Origin: WTAW01 sp964406575
GTDB taxonomy: Bacteria; Acidobacteriota; Aminicenantia; Aminicenantales; Aminicenantaceae
Assembly (NCBI GenBank): GCA_964406575.1
Contig: CAYOSH010000042.1
Coordinates: 1-29,049, forward strand
Direction of reading: 5' to 3'
Length of the DNA stretch: 29,049 nucleotides
The notes below the pieces were generated by a model that saw only the letters and a program-made list of their open reading frames with translations, searched no databases and was not told where the DNA came from. Below are positions 20,782 through 29,049 of the stretch, in pieces. The stretch's first letter is position 1, and the number at the start of each line of letters is the position of its first letter. Made by a program: the position numbers and the translations under genes.

Positions 20782-21678
20782 ATGAAAAAGAGATTGATTT
20801 TTCTGGGGATTGTTTTTCTTTTGACCCTGGGACTGTCTTCAATGAGTTATGCCGACGGTGCCATCAAAGGCTTTACCCTAAAATTGGGTGGTGGCATGGG
20901 ATCCTGGTCGGGGAGCGATATCAATATTTTTTTCCGGGATCTCAACGTGATGATGGGCAATACCGCTGCTCTTACTGGAGCGGATCTAACCGGCCAGTTC
21001 GAAGAATTGAACTATGGCCCGGATTTTGAGGGTGAATTTATCCTCGAGCTTCCTCAAAATTTTGCCGTGGGAATCGGTGTGGGCTACCTGGTCAGAAGTG
21101 GCGACAGCACAAGCGAATTGGTCATGTTCGGTGTCAACAATTCGGTGGGAGTCCAGACTCGATTTACAGCTGTTCCCATCACTCTCAACGGCTACTACAA
21201 TCTTCCTCTCAGCACAAAAGCAAGAGCCTACGCTAAAGCGGGAGTCGGATATTATATCGGAAAAGGTACATACACGGTGCGGCAAGAAGAGACAGTCCTT
21301 GGATTGGCCCCGGTATGGGATGAAAGCGAGGGCAACGCCTCAAGCAGTGCGTTCGGTTTTCAGGGCGGGGTGGGGTTTGAATTCAACGTCTCCGAAAATG
21401 TGGCCCTTTTCTTTGAAACTGTGGGACGATATGCCAACCTGAAAAACTGGAAGGGCACAGACCGGTACAGCGATTTCCTGGGGGCTTCGGAATCAGCATC
21501 TGTGGATTGGTATTATGCTGAAGAGTATGATGGTCTGACCCGTCTGTGGTACAAAACCGTACAGATCCTCGATCAAGAACCTTCTGGTTCCTATTACAGG
21601 AATGTGAGGAAGGCCGAAGTCAGCTACTCCGGAGTGTTACTCCGTCTGGGTATAAAGATCACTTTCGGGAAAAAATAA
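20782..21678 (+). CDS. outer-membrane beta-barrel protein, OmpA/OMP_b-brl-like
   Basis: 298 residues with a clean signal peptide (1-24, MKKRLIFLGIVFLLTLGLSS..., cut after SYA). The mature part is beta-strand-rich with glycine and aromatic alternation (LKLGGGMGSWSG, FAVGIGVGYLV, AFGFQGGVGFEF, SGVLLRLGIKITFG), the pattern of a small eight- to ten-stranded barrel. No ligand or enzymatic motif is seen. AGGAG (20770-20774) precedes the ATG. The leader is long: a TATACT box at 20618 and a CCACAC / GTGTGG hairpin (20652-20682) lie upstream. It ends 44 bp from the stop of the convergent valS. Confidence 0.75.
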   Translation: MKKRLIFLGIVFLLTLGLSSMSYADGAIKGFTLKLGGGMGSWSGSDINIFFRDLNVMMGNTAALTGADLTGQFEELNYGPDFEGEFILELPQNFAVGIGVGYLVRSGDSTSELVMFGVNNSVGVQTRFTAVPITLNGYYNLPLSTKARAYAKAGVGYYIGKGTYTVRQEETVLGLAPVWDESEGNASSSAFGFQGGVGFEFNVSENVALFFETVGRYANLKNWKGTDRYSDFLGASESASVDWYYAEEYDGLTRLWYKTVQILDQEPSGSYYRNVRKAEVSYSGVLLRLGIKITFGKK

Positions 21679-21722
21679 GCGGACAGCAGAGCCAGAGATA
21701 TTCGCCAGAGTTATTCGCAGAT

Positions 21723-24700
21723 TCAGGTCTCGTTTAAAGCTTTCAGGTTTTTATCGATCAGGCCGATCTGTGCGTGAAAGTCTTTGAGTTTTTTCTTTTC
21801 GGCCTCTACGACTTGGGCGGGTGCACGGCTTAAAAAGTTCTCGTTTCGGAGATTCGATTCGGACTTTGCAGCATCCTTGAGAAGCTTCTCCCGCTGTTTC
21901 TTCAACCTCTGCGCCTCCTGGTCGGGATCGATCACTCCGATCAAATAGACCTCCAGGTCGCCGACAACGTGTGTCGCAGCAGTCGCTGGGCGGATCACAT
22001 CAGGAGAAATTTCCAACGCGCCAATTCCTCCCATGTGCCGGATAAGGTGTTTCATACGAGACAGAATGTCTGCACTCTGGCCTTCGGCCTTTATAAGGGC
22101 ATCAACCTCTTTGCTGGGAGGGATCTGATAGCGGGAGCGGAGGTCGCGGACCGAGCGGATGACCTCCTGGACGAGGGCAAAGTCATCCTCTATCCGGTCG
22201 TCGATCCATTCCGCTTGGGCTGTGGGCCATTCCGCAGAGATCAGAAGCTCGGATGAAGGGAGCGGTTGCTCCAGTCCCCTGACCGGGCATTGAAGCTTCA
22301 GCCGTTCCCAGAGCACTTCTGTGATAAACGGGACAAAGGGATGAAACAGCCGCAGCACCTGGTCGATCGCTAGAGATAAAACCGAACGGGCCACCGGCGC
22401 AGATTGTTCGTCTCTGAAACGCGGTTTGATGAACTCCAGATACCAGTCGCACAATTCAGACCAAAAGAACTCCCTGGCTGCACCAATGGCGGCAGAGGGA
22501 TTGTAAGCATAAAGCTGCTCTGTGACTTTGGTGATCACCTTGGACAGACGCGAGAGGATCCAACGGTCCTCGGCTTCCAGTGTGTCGCTGGAGAGAGACA
22601 AAAACGAATGCTCCCCCAGGTTTATGAGTGCAAAGCGCGCGGCGTTCCATAGCTTTGTGCAGAATGCACGGCCCACATCAAAACGCTCGCTGATGATCTT
22701 GGCCATGGGCAGGTCGGGCATTGTGCCCAGCACATCAAATTCCTTTCCCGTTTCGGGACAGATATAAGTAAAAATCGTTTGGCCGTGTTTCGCCGTCGCC
22801 AGGTCGACCAAATTTCCAGTAAAGGGAGAGATCGCCTGGACAGGCAGGCGTATGTCCTGGGTACCCGTCTGCATGTCACACAGCACATACCTCATGGCGT
22901 CAGCGCCGTACTTTTCGATGATGTCCTCAGGGTCGATGCCGTTGCCCTTGCTTTTGCTCATTCGCTCGCCCTTGCCGTCCTGGATGTTGGCATGGATAAA
23001 ACAATCGGTAAAAGGAACATCCCCCAGGAGAAAAAGTCCCATGACCTGCATTCGAGCCACCCAAAGAGTGATGATATCGCGCGCCGTGACGAGACAACTT
23101 CCGGGATAATAGGTCCTGAGACAGTCTTCCTTCCCCGCGACAGAGCCAAGTGGCCTCTGACCTTTATCGACCCGGGCTGTCTTAGGGTCCGGCCAGCCGA
23201 GAGTGGAGAACGGCCAAAGTGCGGAACTGAACCAGGTGTCGAGCACGTCCGGGTCTTGTTTCAATCCCAAGGATTCCAGCATTAGGACATATTTATCCTC
23301 GGCTGCTTCATTCCTGAGACAGACAAGAAGGTCGGACCGAGTGCTGGAGTCCAGGTGCTTCAGTTCATCCAGGGTGTGCAATTGGCCTTCTTGGTCGGCG
23401 ATCCAAGCCCAGAGGTCATCGCAGCTATCTTTGGGGAGCGTCGCGATCGCATCTTCCAATTCTGCAACAGAATAGGTTGCGAGCCATATAGGGATGCGAT
23501 GTCCCCACCAGAGTTGGCGGCTGACACACCAATCGCGCTTCTCCGACAGCCAGCTCCTATAGGTGCCGCCATATCGGGCATGGTCGGGATGAAAGGCCAA
23601 GCGCAAGCCCGATGGGGATTTGTATTCGCGGCCGGCGGCATCGATCGCGGCCTGGGCCAGCCCAGCGGCCTGGAATTCCTTCTGAGTTCCTAAACCGCAG
23701 CGTACGCTTCTTTCCTCATCGTCCATCTTGATGAACCACTGTTTGGAGAGGTAGGGCTCAATAGGTGTTTTAGAGCGGTCGGAATGGCCGATCTCTATCT
23801 CCCTGTCTTCGATCCCCTCCATGAGACCCTGGCTCTCCAGATCGGCCACAACACTCTCTCGCGCGATAAGCCGATCGAGGCCGGCGTAGGGACCTGCATT
23901 TGTGTTGAGCGTGCCATCGGGATTCAAGATGTTGATGATACCGATTTGCGAGCGGTGGCGGGACCAGACATCATAGTCGTTGGGATCATGACCGGGAGTG
24001 ATCTTTACACAACCTGAGCCAAGTTCGGGTTTAGCCCACTCGTCGAGTATGAGGGGGATCTCCCGCCTAACTAGAGGAAGAAAGATCTTTCTTCCCTGCT
24101 CTGCCATGGCCTTCAGTTTGAGAAGATGGGGCAGGAGATTTTTCTTCCGTTCCTCGATCTCCAGAAGAGCCTTTTCCAGTTGTGGTTTTTCCTTTTTGGG
24201 TGCGCTTTTGATCCGCTCGGGGAGCAGTCGGCTCAGTCTGTCGAGCTCGCCCGCAGGATCGGGATGGCAGGCAACGGCTGTATCGCCCAGCATTGTCTCC
24301 GGTCGAGTTGTGGCTACTGTGACATGCCGGGGCTCCTCGGGCATGGGATCGATGACCGGATAGCGTATATGCCAAAAGTGTCCCTGGACTTTCTCATAGA
24401 TGATCTCGTCATCCGAAACAGCGGTCTGAAGTTGCACATCCCAGTTGACAAGACGGTCCCCGTGATAGATAAGACCATGGCGGAAAAGCCGGAAAAAGGC
24501 CTCCCGGACGGCGCGTGTGCAAACCGCATCCATGGTGAATCGTGACCGCTGCCAATCGCTCGAGCAGCCCATGGACTGGAGTTGCGCAATGATCCGCTGC
24601 TGGTACTCGTCCTTCCAGGCCCAGATCTTGGCCACAAGTGCGTTGCGGCCGATATCGTGGCGGGTTTTCCCCTCCAGCTCGAAAAGGCGTTTCTCGACTA

Positions 24701-24977
24701 CAGCCTGGGTGGCGATTCCTGCATGATCGGTCCCGGGCATCCAGAGGGTGTTATCCCCCATCATGCGGTGCCATCGGATCAAGAGATCCTGCATCACATT
24801 GTCCATGGCATGTCCCATATGAAGGGCGCCGGTCACATTGGGCAGGGGCATCATGATCACGTAAGAGTTTTTTCTTTCGTCAGGAACTGCTGCAAAAGCA
24901 TCAGCATCTATCCAGCGGCGATAGATCTTCTCTTCATACAACAAATGATCATAGTGCTTGGGGATCTCTTTTGACAT
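21723..24977 (-). CDS. valS: valyl-tRNA synthetase
   Basis: 1084 residues, longer than the usual 880-950. It charges tRNA-Val with valine. HMGH (53-56, in NVTGALHMGHA) and RMSKS (about 670) are the class I signature motifs. The editing domain is marked by TTRPETMLGDTAV, the anticodon-binding domain follows, and a C-terminal coiled-coil arm (LKKQREKLLKDAAKSE) closes the protein. Two additions explain the length: a helical Lys/Glu-rich insert of nearly 60 residues (about 238-295) after the editing motif, and a segment of acidic and Trp-rich sequence near WAWIADQEGQLHTLDELKHL. The start at 24977 (MSKEIPKHYD) agrees with family N termini, though AAGG lies unusually close. Confidence 0.95.
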   Translation of the reverse strand: MSKEIPKHYDHLLYEEKIYRRWIDADAFAAVPDERKNSYVIMMPLPNVTGALHMGHAMDNVMQDLLIRWHRMMGDNTLWMPGTDHAGIATQAVVEKRLFELEGKTRHDIGRNALVAKIWAWKDEYQQRIIAQLQSMGCSSDWQRSRFTMDAVCTRAVREAFFRLFRHGLIYHGDRLVNWDVQLQTAVSDDEIIYEKVQGHFWHIRYPVIDPMPEEPRHVTVATTRPETMLGDTAVACHPDPAGELDRLSRLLPERIKSAPKKEKPQLEKALLEIEERKKNLLPHLLKLKAMAEQGRKIFLPLVRREIPLILDEWAKPELGSGCVKITPGHDPNDYDVWSRHRSQIGIINILNPDGTLNTNAGPYAGLDRLIARESVVADLESQGLMEGIEDREIEIGHSDRSKTPIEPYLSKQWFIKMDDEERSVRCGLGTQKEFQAAGLAQAAIDAAGREYKSPSGLRLAFHPDHARYGGTYRSWLSEKRDWCVSRQLWWGHRIPIWLATYSVAELEDAIATLPKDSCDDLWAWIADQEGQLHTLDELKHLDSSTRSDLLVCLRNEAAEDKYVLMLESLGLKQDPDVLDTWFSSALWPFSTLGWPDPKTARVDKGQRPLGSVAGKEDCLRTYYPGSCLVTARDIITLWVARMQVMGLFLLGDVPFTDCFIHANIQDGKGERMSKSKGNGIDPEDIIEKYGADAMRYVLCDMQTGTQDIRLPVQAISPFTGNLVDLATAKHGQTIFTYICPETGKEFDVLGTMPDLPMAKIISERFDVGRAFCTKLWNAARFALINLGEHSFLSLSSDTLEAEDRWILSRLSKVITKVTEQLYAYNPSAAIGAAREFFWSELCDWYLEFIKPRFRDEQSAPVARSVLSLAIDQVLRLFHPFVPFITEVLWERLKLQCPVRGLEQPLPSSELLISAEWPTAQAEWIDDRIEDDFALVQEVIRSVRDLRSRYQIPPSKEVDALIKAEGQSADILSRMKHLIRHMGGIGALEISPDVIRPATAATHVVGDLEVYLIGVIDPDQEAQRLKKQREKLLKDAAKSESNLRNENFLSRAPAQVVEAEKKKLKDFHAQIGLIDKNLKALNET

Positions 24978-24997
24978 CCTTACATTTTTACCATAAG

Positions 24998-25012
24998 TGG
25001 GGACAGGCCACA
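24998..25012. repeat. left inverted repeat of the second RAYT locus
   Basis: TGGGGACAGGCCACA is the inverted counterpart, with one mismatch, of TGTGGCCCGTCCCCA at 25945-25959. It lies in the leader of valS and 125 bp before the RAYT start. Confidence 0.65.
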
Positions 25013-25137
25013 AGAAATTATAGATTTATTTAGAGTTAAGTCATTTTTATTATTAAAAATTGACCTTAGATGAGATATTTTGGCCATGAAATCGTCTATT
25101 TAAGATAGAAAATAATGAAAAAAAGGTAGGTAATGAA

Positions 25138-25902
25138 ATGCCACGAGCAAACCGCCACTATATCCCAGGGCTCACGTGGCACATCACTCATAGGTGTCAC
25201 AAAAAGGAGTATTTACTAAAGTTCTCAAGAGATCGGAAAAGATGGTTGTCCTGGCTCATTCAAGCGAAAAAAAAATTTGGACTAAATATCTTAAATTATG
25301 CTTTAACTTCAAATCATATCCATCTGTTATCATTTGATGATGGGAAAAACAATGCCATTCCTAAATCTGTACATTTAGCCTCCGGAAGAACTGCTCAAGA
25401 ATACAATCGAAGGAAAAAACGAAGAGGAGCATTTTGGGAAGATCGTTATAATGCGACAGCTGTAGAATCCGATTCTCACCTTCTTCGATGTATGATATAT
25501 ATCGATCTAAATATGGTTCGAGCAGGCGCTGTGAACCATCCCAAGGAATGGCCTCATTGTGGATATAATGAGATCTTGAGCAATCGGCAGAGATATAAAC
25601 TCATAGATATTGATCTCTTGATAAAATTTCTTAATTTGAACTCACAAAAGGAGCTGCGAACATGCTATGAAGATTGGATCTCAGAAGCGATTGAAACGAA
25701 CGATATGAAAAGAGAGAGTATGTGGACAGAGAGTATAGCTGTTGGAAGTAAAGGATTTGTAGAACAAATATCAAAAAAATTAGGTTATAAAGCTCGGGGG
25801 AGAAAACTGATTGATCATAAAGGCACGTTCGAGCTTAGGGAGAAGAGACGCTCTTACAGGCACCATTCTCCTATAAAAACTGTACTGTTAAGGCAGAAAT
25901 AG
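25138..25902 (+). CDS. second REP-associated tyrosine transposase (Y1 family)
   Basis: 254 residues, another Y1/HUH transposase of the RAYT group. HUH residues are H60 and H62 in LTSNHIHLL, and the nucleophile is Y121 in CMIYIDLNMVRAGAV. GAFWEDRYNATAV and the WPHCGYNEI segment are typical of the family. It is quite different from the RAYT at 5782 (other N-terminal motif, MPRANRHYIPGLTWHITHRC; other tail), so it represents a separate lineage. The gene is more AT-rich than its neighbours, consistent with transfer. It is bracketed by an inverted repeat at 24998 and 25945. Catalytic residues are intact. Confidence 0.9.
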   Translation: MPRANRHYIPGLTWHITHRCHKKEYLLKFSRDRKRWLSWLIQAKKKFGLNILNYALTSNHIHLLSFDDGKNNAIPKSVHLASGRTAQEYNRRKKRRGAFWEDRYNATAVESDSHLLRCMIYIDLNMVRAGAVNHPKEWPHCGYNEILSNRQRYKLIDIDLLIKFLNLNSQKELRTCYEDWISEAIETNDMKRESMWTESIAVGSKGFVEQISKKLGYKARGRKLIDHKGTFELREKRRSYRHHSPIKTVLLRQK

Positions 25903-25944
25903 TGCCCGATTTTTTTGTTAACTTTATTGTTTTCAAGTAGATGC

Positions 25945-25959
25945 TGTGGCCCGTCCCCA
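25945..25959. repeat. right inverted repeat of the second RAYT locus
   Basis: TGTGGCCCGTCCCCA lies 42 bp after the RAYT stop and 25 bp before the end of the leftward permease gene. It is the inverted match (14 of 15) of 24998-25012. A weaker relative, TAGGGACAGGCAACT (12 of 15), occurs at 16822-16836. Confidence 0.65.
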
Positions 25960-25984
25960 TTTTACATTTTATCCATTTTATCTT

Positions 25985-28552
25985 CTATTCGTAATGGAGC
26001 GAGTTCACAGGATTCGCAAGGGCGGCTTTGATAGCCTTGTGCCCTATGGTCAAGAGAGAAAGCCCGAGAACGAGCAATCCTGAAAACACAAACGCCCAGA
26101 TTGGGATGTCGATCCTGTAAGCAAAGTTCTCCAGCCATTTTTTCATGACTAGATAGCCTATTGGCCAGGCAATAATATTGGCGGCCAAGACCCACAATGT
26201 GAACTCTTTGGTGAGCAAAACAGTGATGTCCGATACAGAAGCTCCCAAAACCTTCCGAATACCGATCTCCTTAGTTCTCTGCTTAGCTGTGAAGGAAGCC
26301 AATCCAAAAAGTCCCAGGCACGCAAGGAAGATAGCAATCAGAGCCCCATATTTGACCAGAGAACTCAGCTGCATTTCGGTCTTGTAGAGGCTGTCGATTT
26401 CTTCATCCAAAAAATTGAATTCAAAGGGAAAATCTGAGGCGAATATCCTGAATGTTTTCTCAATGTGAGCGAGTGTGGCTGGGAGATCCTGGCCCCTCAT
26501 TTTCACATACATGTCCGTATGCCACCCTGGAGCTATGGCGAGGATGAGCGGCTCGATTTCTCTGTGCAGTGAACAGAAATGGAAATCCTTGACGACGCCG
26601 ATGATTTTTCCATTCTTGCTCATGTTAAAGGGCATGGGACAATAAAATGGTGTCCCGATCGGTTCTTCCAGGCCCATCGCCTTTACAGCCGTTTCATTCA
26701 CGATGATCCCTTCGGAGACATCCGTAGAAAACTCTCTAGAGAAATATCTCCCCTGGACCAATTGGAGTCCAAACACCTTAGCATAGTCATAATCGACGGA
26801 ATGGATGGCCATCAACAGTCTTTCGTCTTCCTTTTTGCCTTGCCAAACAGCCTCGTCTGTTGCAAATCTTTTGAAGAATGAACCGTTGGTGCTGCAGACA
26901 GCCAGAATATTCGGATTGTTGAGGAGTTCTTGTTTTATTGCCGTATAGTTTTGACGCACTCCTCCCCTGAGTTCAAAATTGACTATATGCTCCTTATCAA
27001 TTCCCAAGTCCTTGTTTCTCAAATAAATGAGTTGCTCATAGGCGATGACTGTACCAAAAATCAGCAGGATAGAAATCACGAATTGGGCAATAACAAGATA
27101 TCTGCTAAGTAAAAGGCTTCGAGCCCCTGATCGATGAGCCCCTTTTAAAACTTTTGCGGGAAGAACTTTCGATAGATACAGGGCAGGATAACTTCCGGAA
27201 AAAAGACCGGCCAGAAGGGCAATACCCAGAAAGACCAGTAATTGGAGTCCGAAGATTCTCATTTCCAATCGTGTATCCGTTATTTTTCTTATAGATGGCA
27301 AAAATACTTGGACAAGAACAAGAGCTAAACAAAGCGCGACATAAGCCATCACCACAGATTCGCTTAAAAATTGTGTGATCAATTGGGAGCGATGTGACCC
27401 CACGACCTTGCGCATTCCCACTTCCAAGGCTCTATCCGCAGAGCGCGCGGTGGAGAGATTCATGAAATTGATACAGGCAATGCTCAGGATGAATAGTCCG
27501 ATGATTCCAAAGAGATAAATATAGGTAATGGGGCCTCCTCCCGAGTAATTATAGAGATGAATGTATCTGAGCTGTTCCAAATGAACAGTGTAAGTAGATT
27601 CGGGCAAATGCCTCTTAAGGATTCCTGCGATCTTTTCACCTAAAACCTCTTCATCCACATGCTCATCAAGCAAGATATATGTAAAATAGGCGGTGACGTC
27701 CCAGCTTTCGATGTCCATTCCCGAGAGAGTCACGAAATTGATGGGCAAGACATAGTCAAATTTTATATGCGAATTCGAAGGAATGTCCTTGACAACTCCC
27801 GTCACTCTGAAATCGTACCATCGCCCCCACCATTCAAATCCCACCGTCTCCCCGAGAGGATTCTTTGGACCAAAAAGCTTATGCGTCATGGTCTCTGTCA
27901 ATACAATCGAGTTTGTGTCGAGCAGGGCCTTCTCTGGATCACCCATCACAAAGGGAAATGTAAAAATCTTAAATAAAGATGGATCTCCACCACACACAGA
28001 GCTATTCAAGACCTTATCTCCATATCTCAGGGGATTTTTGTCAACAAAGAATAGCCGGGTAGAATCGATAATTTCCGGGTACTCTGCCTTCAGAGCAGGA
28101 CCTAATGCACCTGGGCCATGTGGTCCGAAGGCATCTTTTTTCCCATAGTTCAGAATGATCCTGTAGATTCTATCCGCATTGGCATGAAATCCATCATAAC
28201 TCAATTCATGCTGCACCCAGAGCAAGATGAGAATGGCACAAGCAAGGCCTATGGCCAAACCCGAAATGTTTATCACCGAAAATGCCTTGTGTCTCATAAA
28301 GTTCCTGAATGCGATTTTCGAGTAACTCCGGATCATCTCGACACTCCAGTAAATTTGATTTCCGATAAATGACGGTATGAGCTTTAAAACGTGGATGAGA
28401 TACCACCACAAGGCCCTGGCTCTATTTTTTTCATTTGAAATCCTGTCGTAGATCTCGGCGAAGTCCCCTGCCAAGGACTCATTGTCTTGGGATGATGCCA
28501 ACCGCTGAAGAAAAAACTCCAGAATTCTCGGGGTGTGTTTCCCCTTTGCCAT
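25985..28552 (-). CDS. FtsX/MacB-family ABC transporter permease with N-terminal prefix domain
   Basis: 855 residues. An N-terminal cytoplasmic prefix (1-75; ILEFFLQRL, LAGDFAEIYDRI) of the permease-prefix type precedes two FtsX modules. Module 1 has a membrane helix at about 92-114 (NISGLAIGLACAILILLWVQ), a periplasmic MacB-type domain and three more helices (from YIYLFGIIGLFILSIACINF). Module 2 repeats this, ending with KQRTKEIGIRKVLGAS and a helix pair. Such permeases drive mechanotransmission or export together with a separate ATPase, none of which is encoded nearby. The start overlaps the PadR stop by one base (TGATG), so they are translationally coupled. Confidence 0.92.
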   Translation of the reverse strand: MAKGKHTPRILEFFLQRLASSQDNESLAGDFAEIYDRISNEKNRARALWWYLIHVLKLIPSFIGNQIYWSVEMIRSYSKIAFRNFMRHKAFSVINISGLAIGLACAILILLWVQHELSYDGFHANADRIYRIILNYGKKDAFGPHGPGALGPALKAEYPEIIDSTRLFFVDKNPLRYGDKVLNSSVCGGDPSLFKIFTFPFVMGDPEKALLDTNSIVLTETMTHKLFGPKNPLGETVGFEWWGRWYDFRVTGVVKDIPSNSHIKFDYVLPINFVTLSGMDIESWDVTAYFTYILLDEHVDEEVLGEKIAGILKRHLPESTYTVHLEQLRYIHLYNYSGGGPITYIYLFGIIGLFILSIACINFMNLSTARSADRALEVGMRKVVGSHRSQLITQFLSESVVMAYVALCLALVLVQVFLPSIRKITDTRLEMRIFGLQLLVFLGIALLAGLFSGSYPALYLSKVLPAKVLKGAHRSGARSLLLSRYLVIAQFVISILLIFGTVIAYEQLIYLRNKDLGIDKEHIVNFELRGGVRQNYTAIKQELLNNPNILAVCSTNGSFFKRFATDEAVWQGKKEDERLLMAIHSVDYDYAKVFGLQLVQGRYFSREFSTDVSEGIIVNETAVKAMGLEEPIGTPFYCPMPFNMSKNGKIIGVVKDFHFCSLHREIEPLILAIAPGWHTDMYVKMRGQDLPATLAHIEKTFRIFASDFPFEFNFLDEEIDSLYKTEMQLSSLVKYGALIAIFLACLGLFGLASFTAKQRTKEIGIRKVLGASVSDITVLLTKEFTLWVLAANIIAWPIGYLVMKKWLENFAYRIDIPIWAFVFSGLLVLGLSLLTIGHKAIKAALANPVNSLHYE

Positions 28553-28887
28553 CAGACCTTATCTTCCTGTGTGGACATTTTTGAATATTTGGCCCACAGT
28601 TTGTCATGGATCTTTTTGTATTCACGCAATTCTGCGAAGCCCGGCTTCGTAATCGTGTAGATCCGTCTCCTTCGCCCCCCTCTGACTGCAGTCGCCTCCC
28701 CCAGTTTCGATTCGATTAGGCCCCTTCGTTCCAGGCGGTTCAGCGGCAGATGGACGGACGTGATCGTGACTTTTTTCCCCATGATTCGAGACAGGTGGTC
28801 CGTTATGGCGACGAGATAGGCATCCTTTTGAAGGTTCAATATGGAAAGCATTATCAATTCTTCCTTACGTGTTAATCCTCTCATCAT
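28552..28887 (-). CDS. PadR-family transcriptional regulator
   Basis: 111 residues of winged-helix PadR type: LTRKEELIMLSILNLQKDAY, a recognition-helix region (TSVHLPLNRLERRGLIESK) and a wing (RGGRRRRIYTITKPGFAELR). The C-terminal dimerisation helix is short (subfamily 2 style). It probably represses its own operon with the permease gene and responds to a small molecule or envelope stress; this is inferred from gene pairing. The start has GAGG a few bases upstream; a TATGAT box lies unusually close (eight bases) to the first ATG. The two adjacent ATG codons are equally possible starts. Confidence 0.93.
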   Translation of the reverse strand: MMRGLTRKEELIMLSILNLQKDAYLVAITDHLSRIMGKKVTITSVHLPLNRLERRGLIESKLGEATAVRGGRRRRIYTITKPGFAELREYKKIHDKLWAKYSKMSTQEDKV

Positions 28888-28971
28888 TGTCCTCTATCAT
28901 ATAATTTCTTTCATAAAACTTGAAACATATTCTACTTATTAATACTCTCGATTGAGAAAAAAGTTGCCAAT

Positions 28972-29040
28972 AAATGTACCCAAAAATAGCGCAGGTACAT
29001 TTTTACAGGGGTAAATAATAAATACAGCCGCTACATTTTT
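28972..29040. repeat. decayed GTAC-type doublet with conserved spacer
   Basis: TGTACC (28975-28980) and GGTACA (28994-28999) make an enlarged first hairpin. The spacer ACAGGGGTAAATAAT follows, and then a decayed second core (TACAGCCGCTACA). The right arms end 36 bp apart, as in the intact doublets, and the CAGGGGTAA core of the spacer is kept. Confidence 0.65.
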
Positions 29041-29049
29041 GGTGCAGGA

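Overview
The window looks like a chromosomal segment of a Gram-negative, probably anaerobic bacterium. Two predicted outer-membrane beta-barrels, a ferredoxin-dependent 2-oxoacid oxidoreductase, an iron-sulfur (class I) fumarase subunit, two bacterial ferredoxins, HypF and a CcdA/TlpA thiol pair support this. A PadR regulator coupled to an FtsX-type permease with an N-terminal prefix domain is common in Acidobacteriota and Candidatus Aminicenantes. An assignment to that neighbourhood is only an inference from style; no rRNA or tRNA is present to settle it.

Layout. 1-1500: a 44-bp hairpin array, a PilZ protein and a four-helix-bundle protein, then a good promoter. 1.5-5.6 kb: fumarase alpha subunit, a 51-residue membrane protein and korDABC (2-oxoglutarate-type ferredoxin oxidoreductase), all rightward. 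5.6-6.6 kb: a remnant and an intact copy of a REP-associated tyrosine transposase (RAYT) with hairpin repeats on both sides. 6.6-9.2 kb, leftward: ccdA, a TlpA-like thioredoxin and fabH. 9.2-11.8 kb, rightward: a FadL-like outer-membrane protein and an M14 carboxypeptidase. 11.8-13.5 kb: a membrane-anchored coiled-coil protein and queH. 13.6-16.8 kb: hypF, overlapping tail-to-tail with a zinc-ribbon membrane protein. 17.3-19.5 kb, leftward: an S2P-type protease, an Alvin-type ferredoxin and a YfgM-like TPR protein. 19.5-20.8 kb: 1.2 kb without genes, holding a 600-bp element with terminal hairpins. 20.8-25 kb: a second beta-barrel and a long valyl-tRNA synthetase. 25-29 kb: a second RAYT, an FtsX-family permease and its PadR regulator.

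The most interesting layer is the repeats. (1) A family of hairpin doublets with an exact 36-bp period keeps a spacer core (ACCCCTGG or its complement) while the hairpin sequence itself switches between a GTACCCGGTAC type and a GGGGACAGTCCCC type. Copies sit beside RAYT genes, between kor genes and next to stop codons. (2) A 44-bp-period hairpin family at the left edge recurs inside hypF as two in-frame 14-codon units. (3) The second RAYT is bracketed by its own inverted repeat. (4) A 600-bp gene-free element has 34-bp terminal hairpins and three internal GCTGGCTG hairpins. Together these suggest a genome shaped by RAYT-type elements, with one hairpin family tolerated inside protein-coding DNA.
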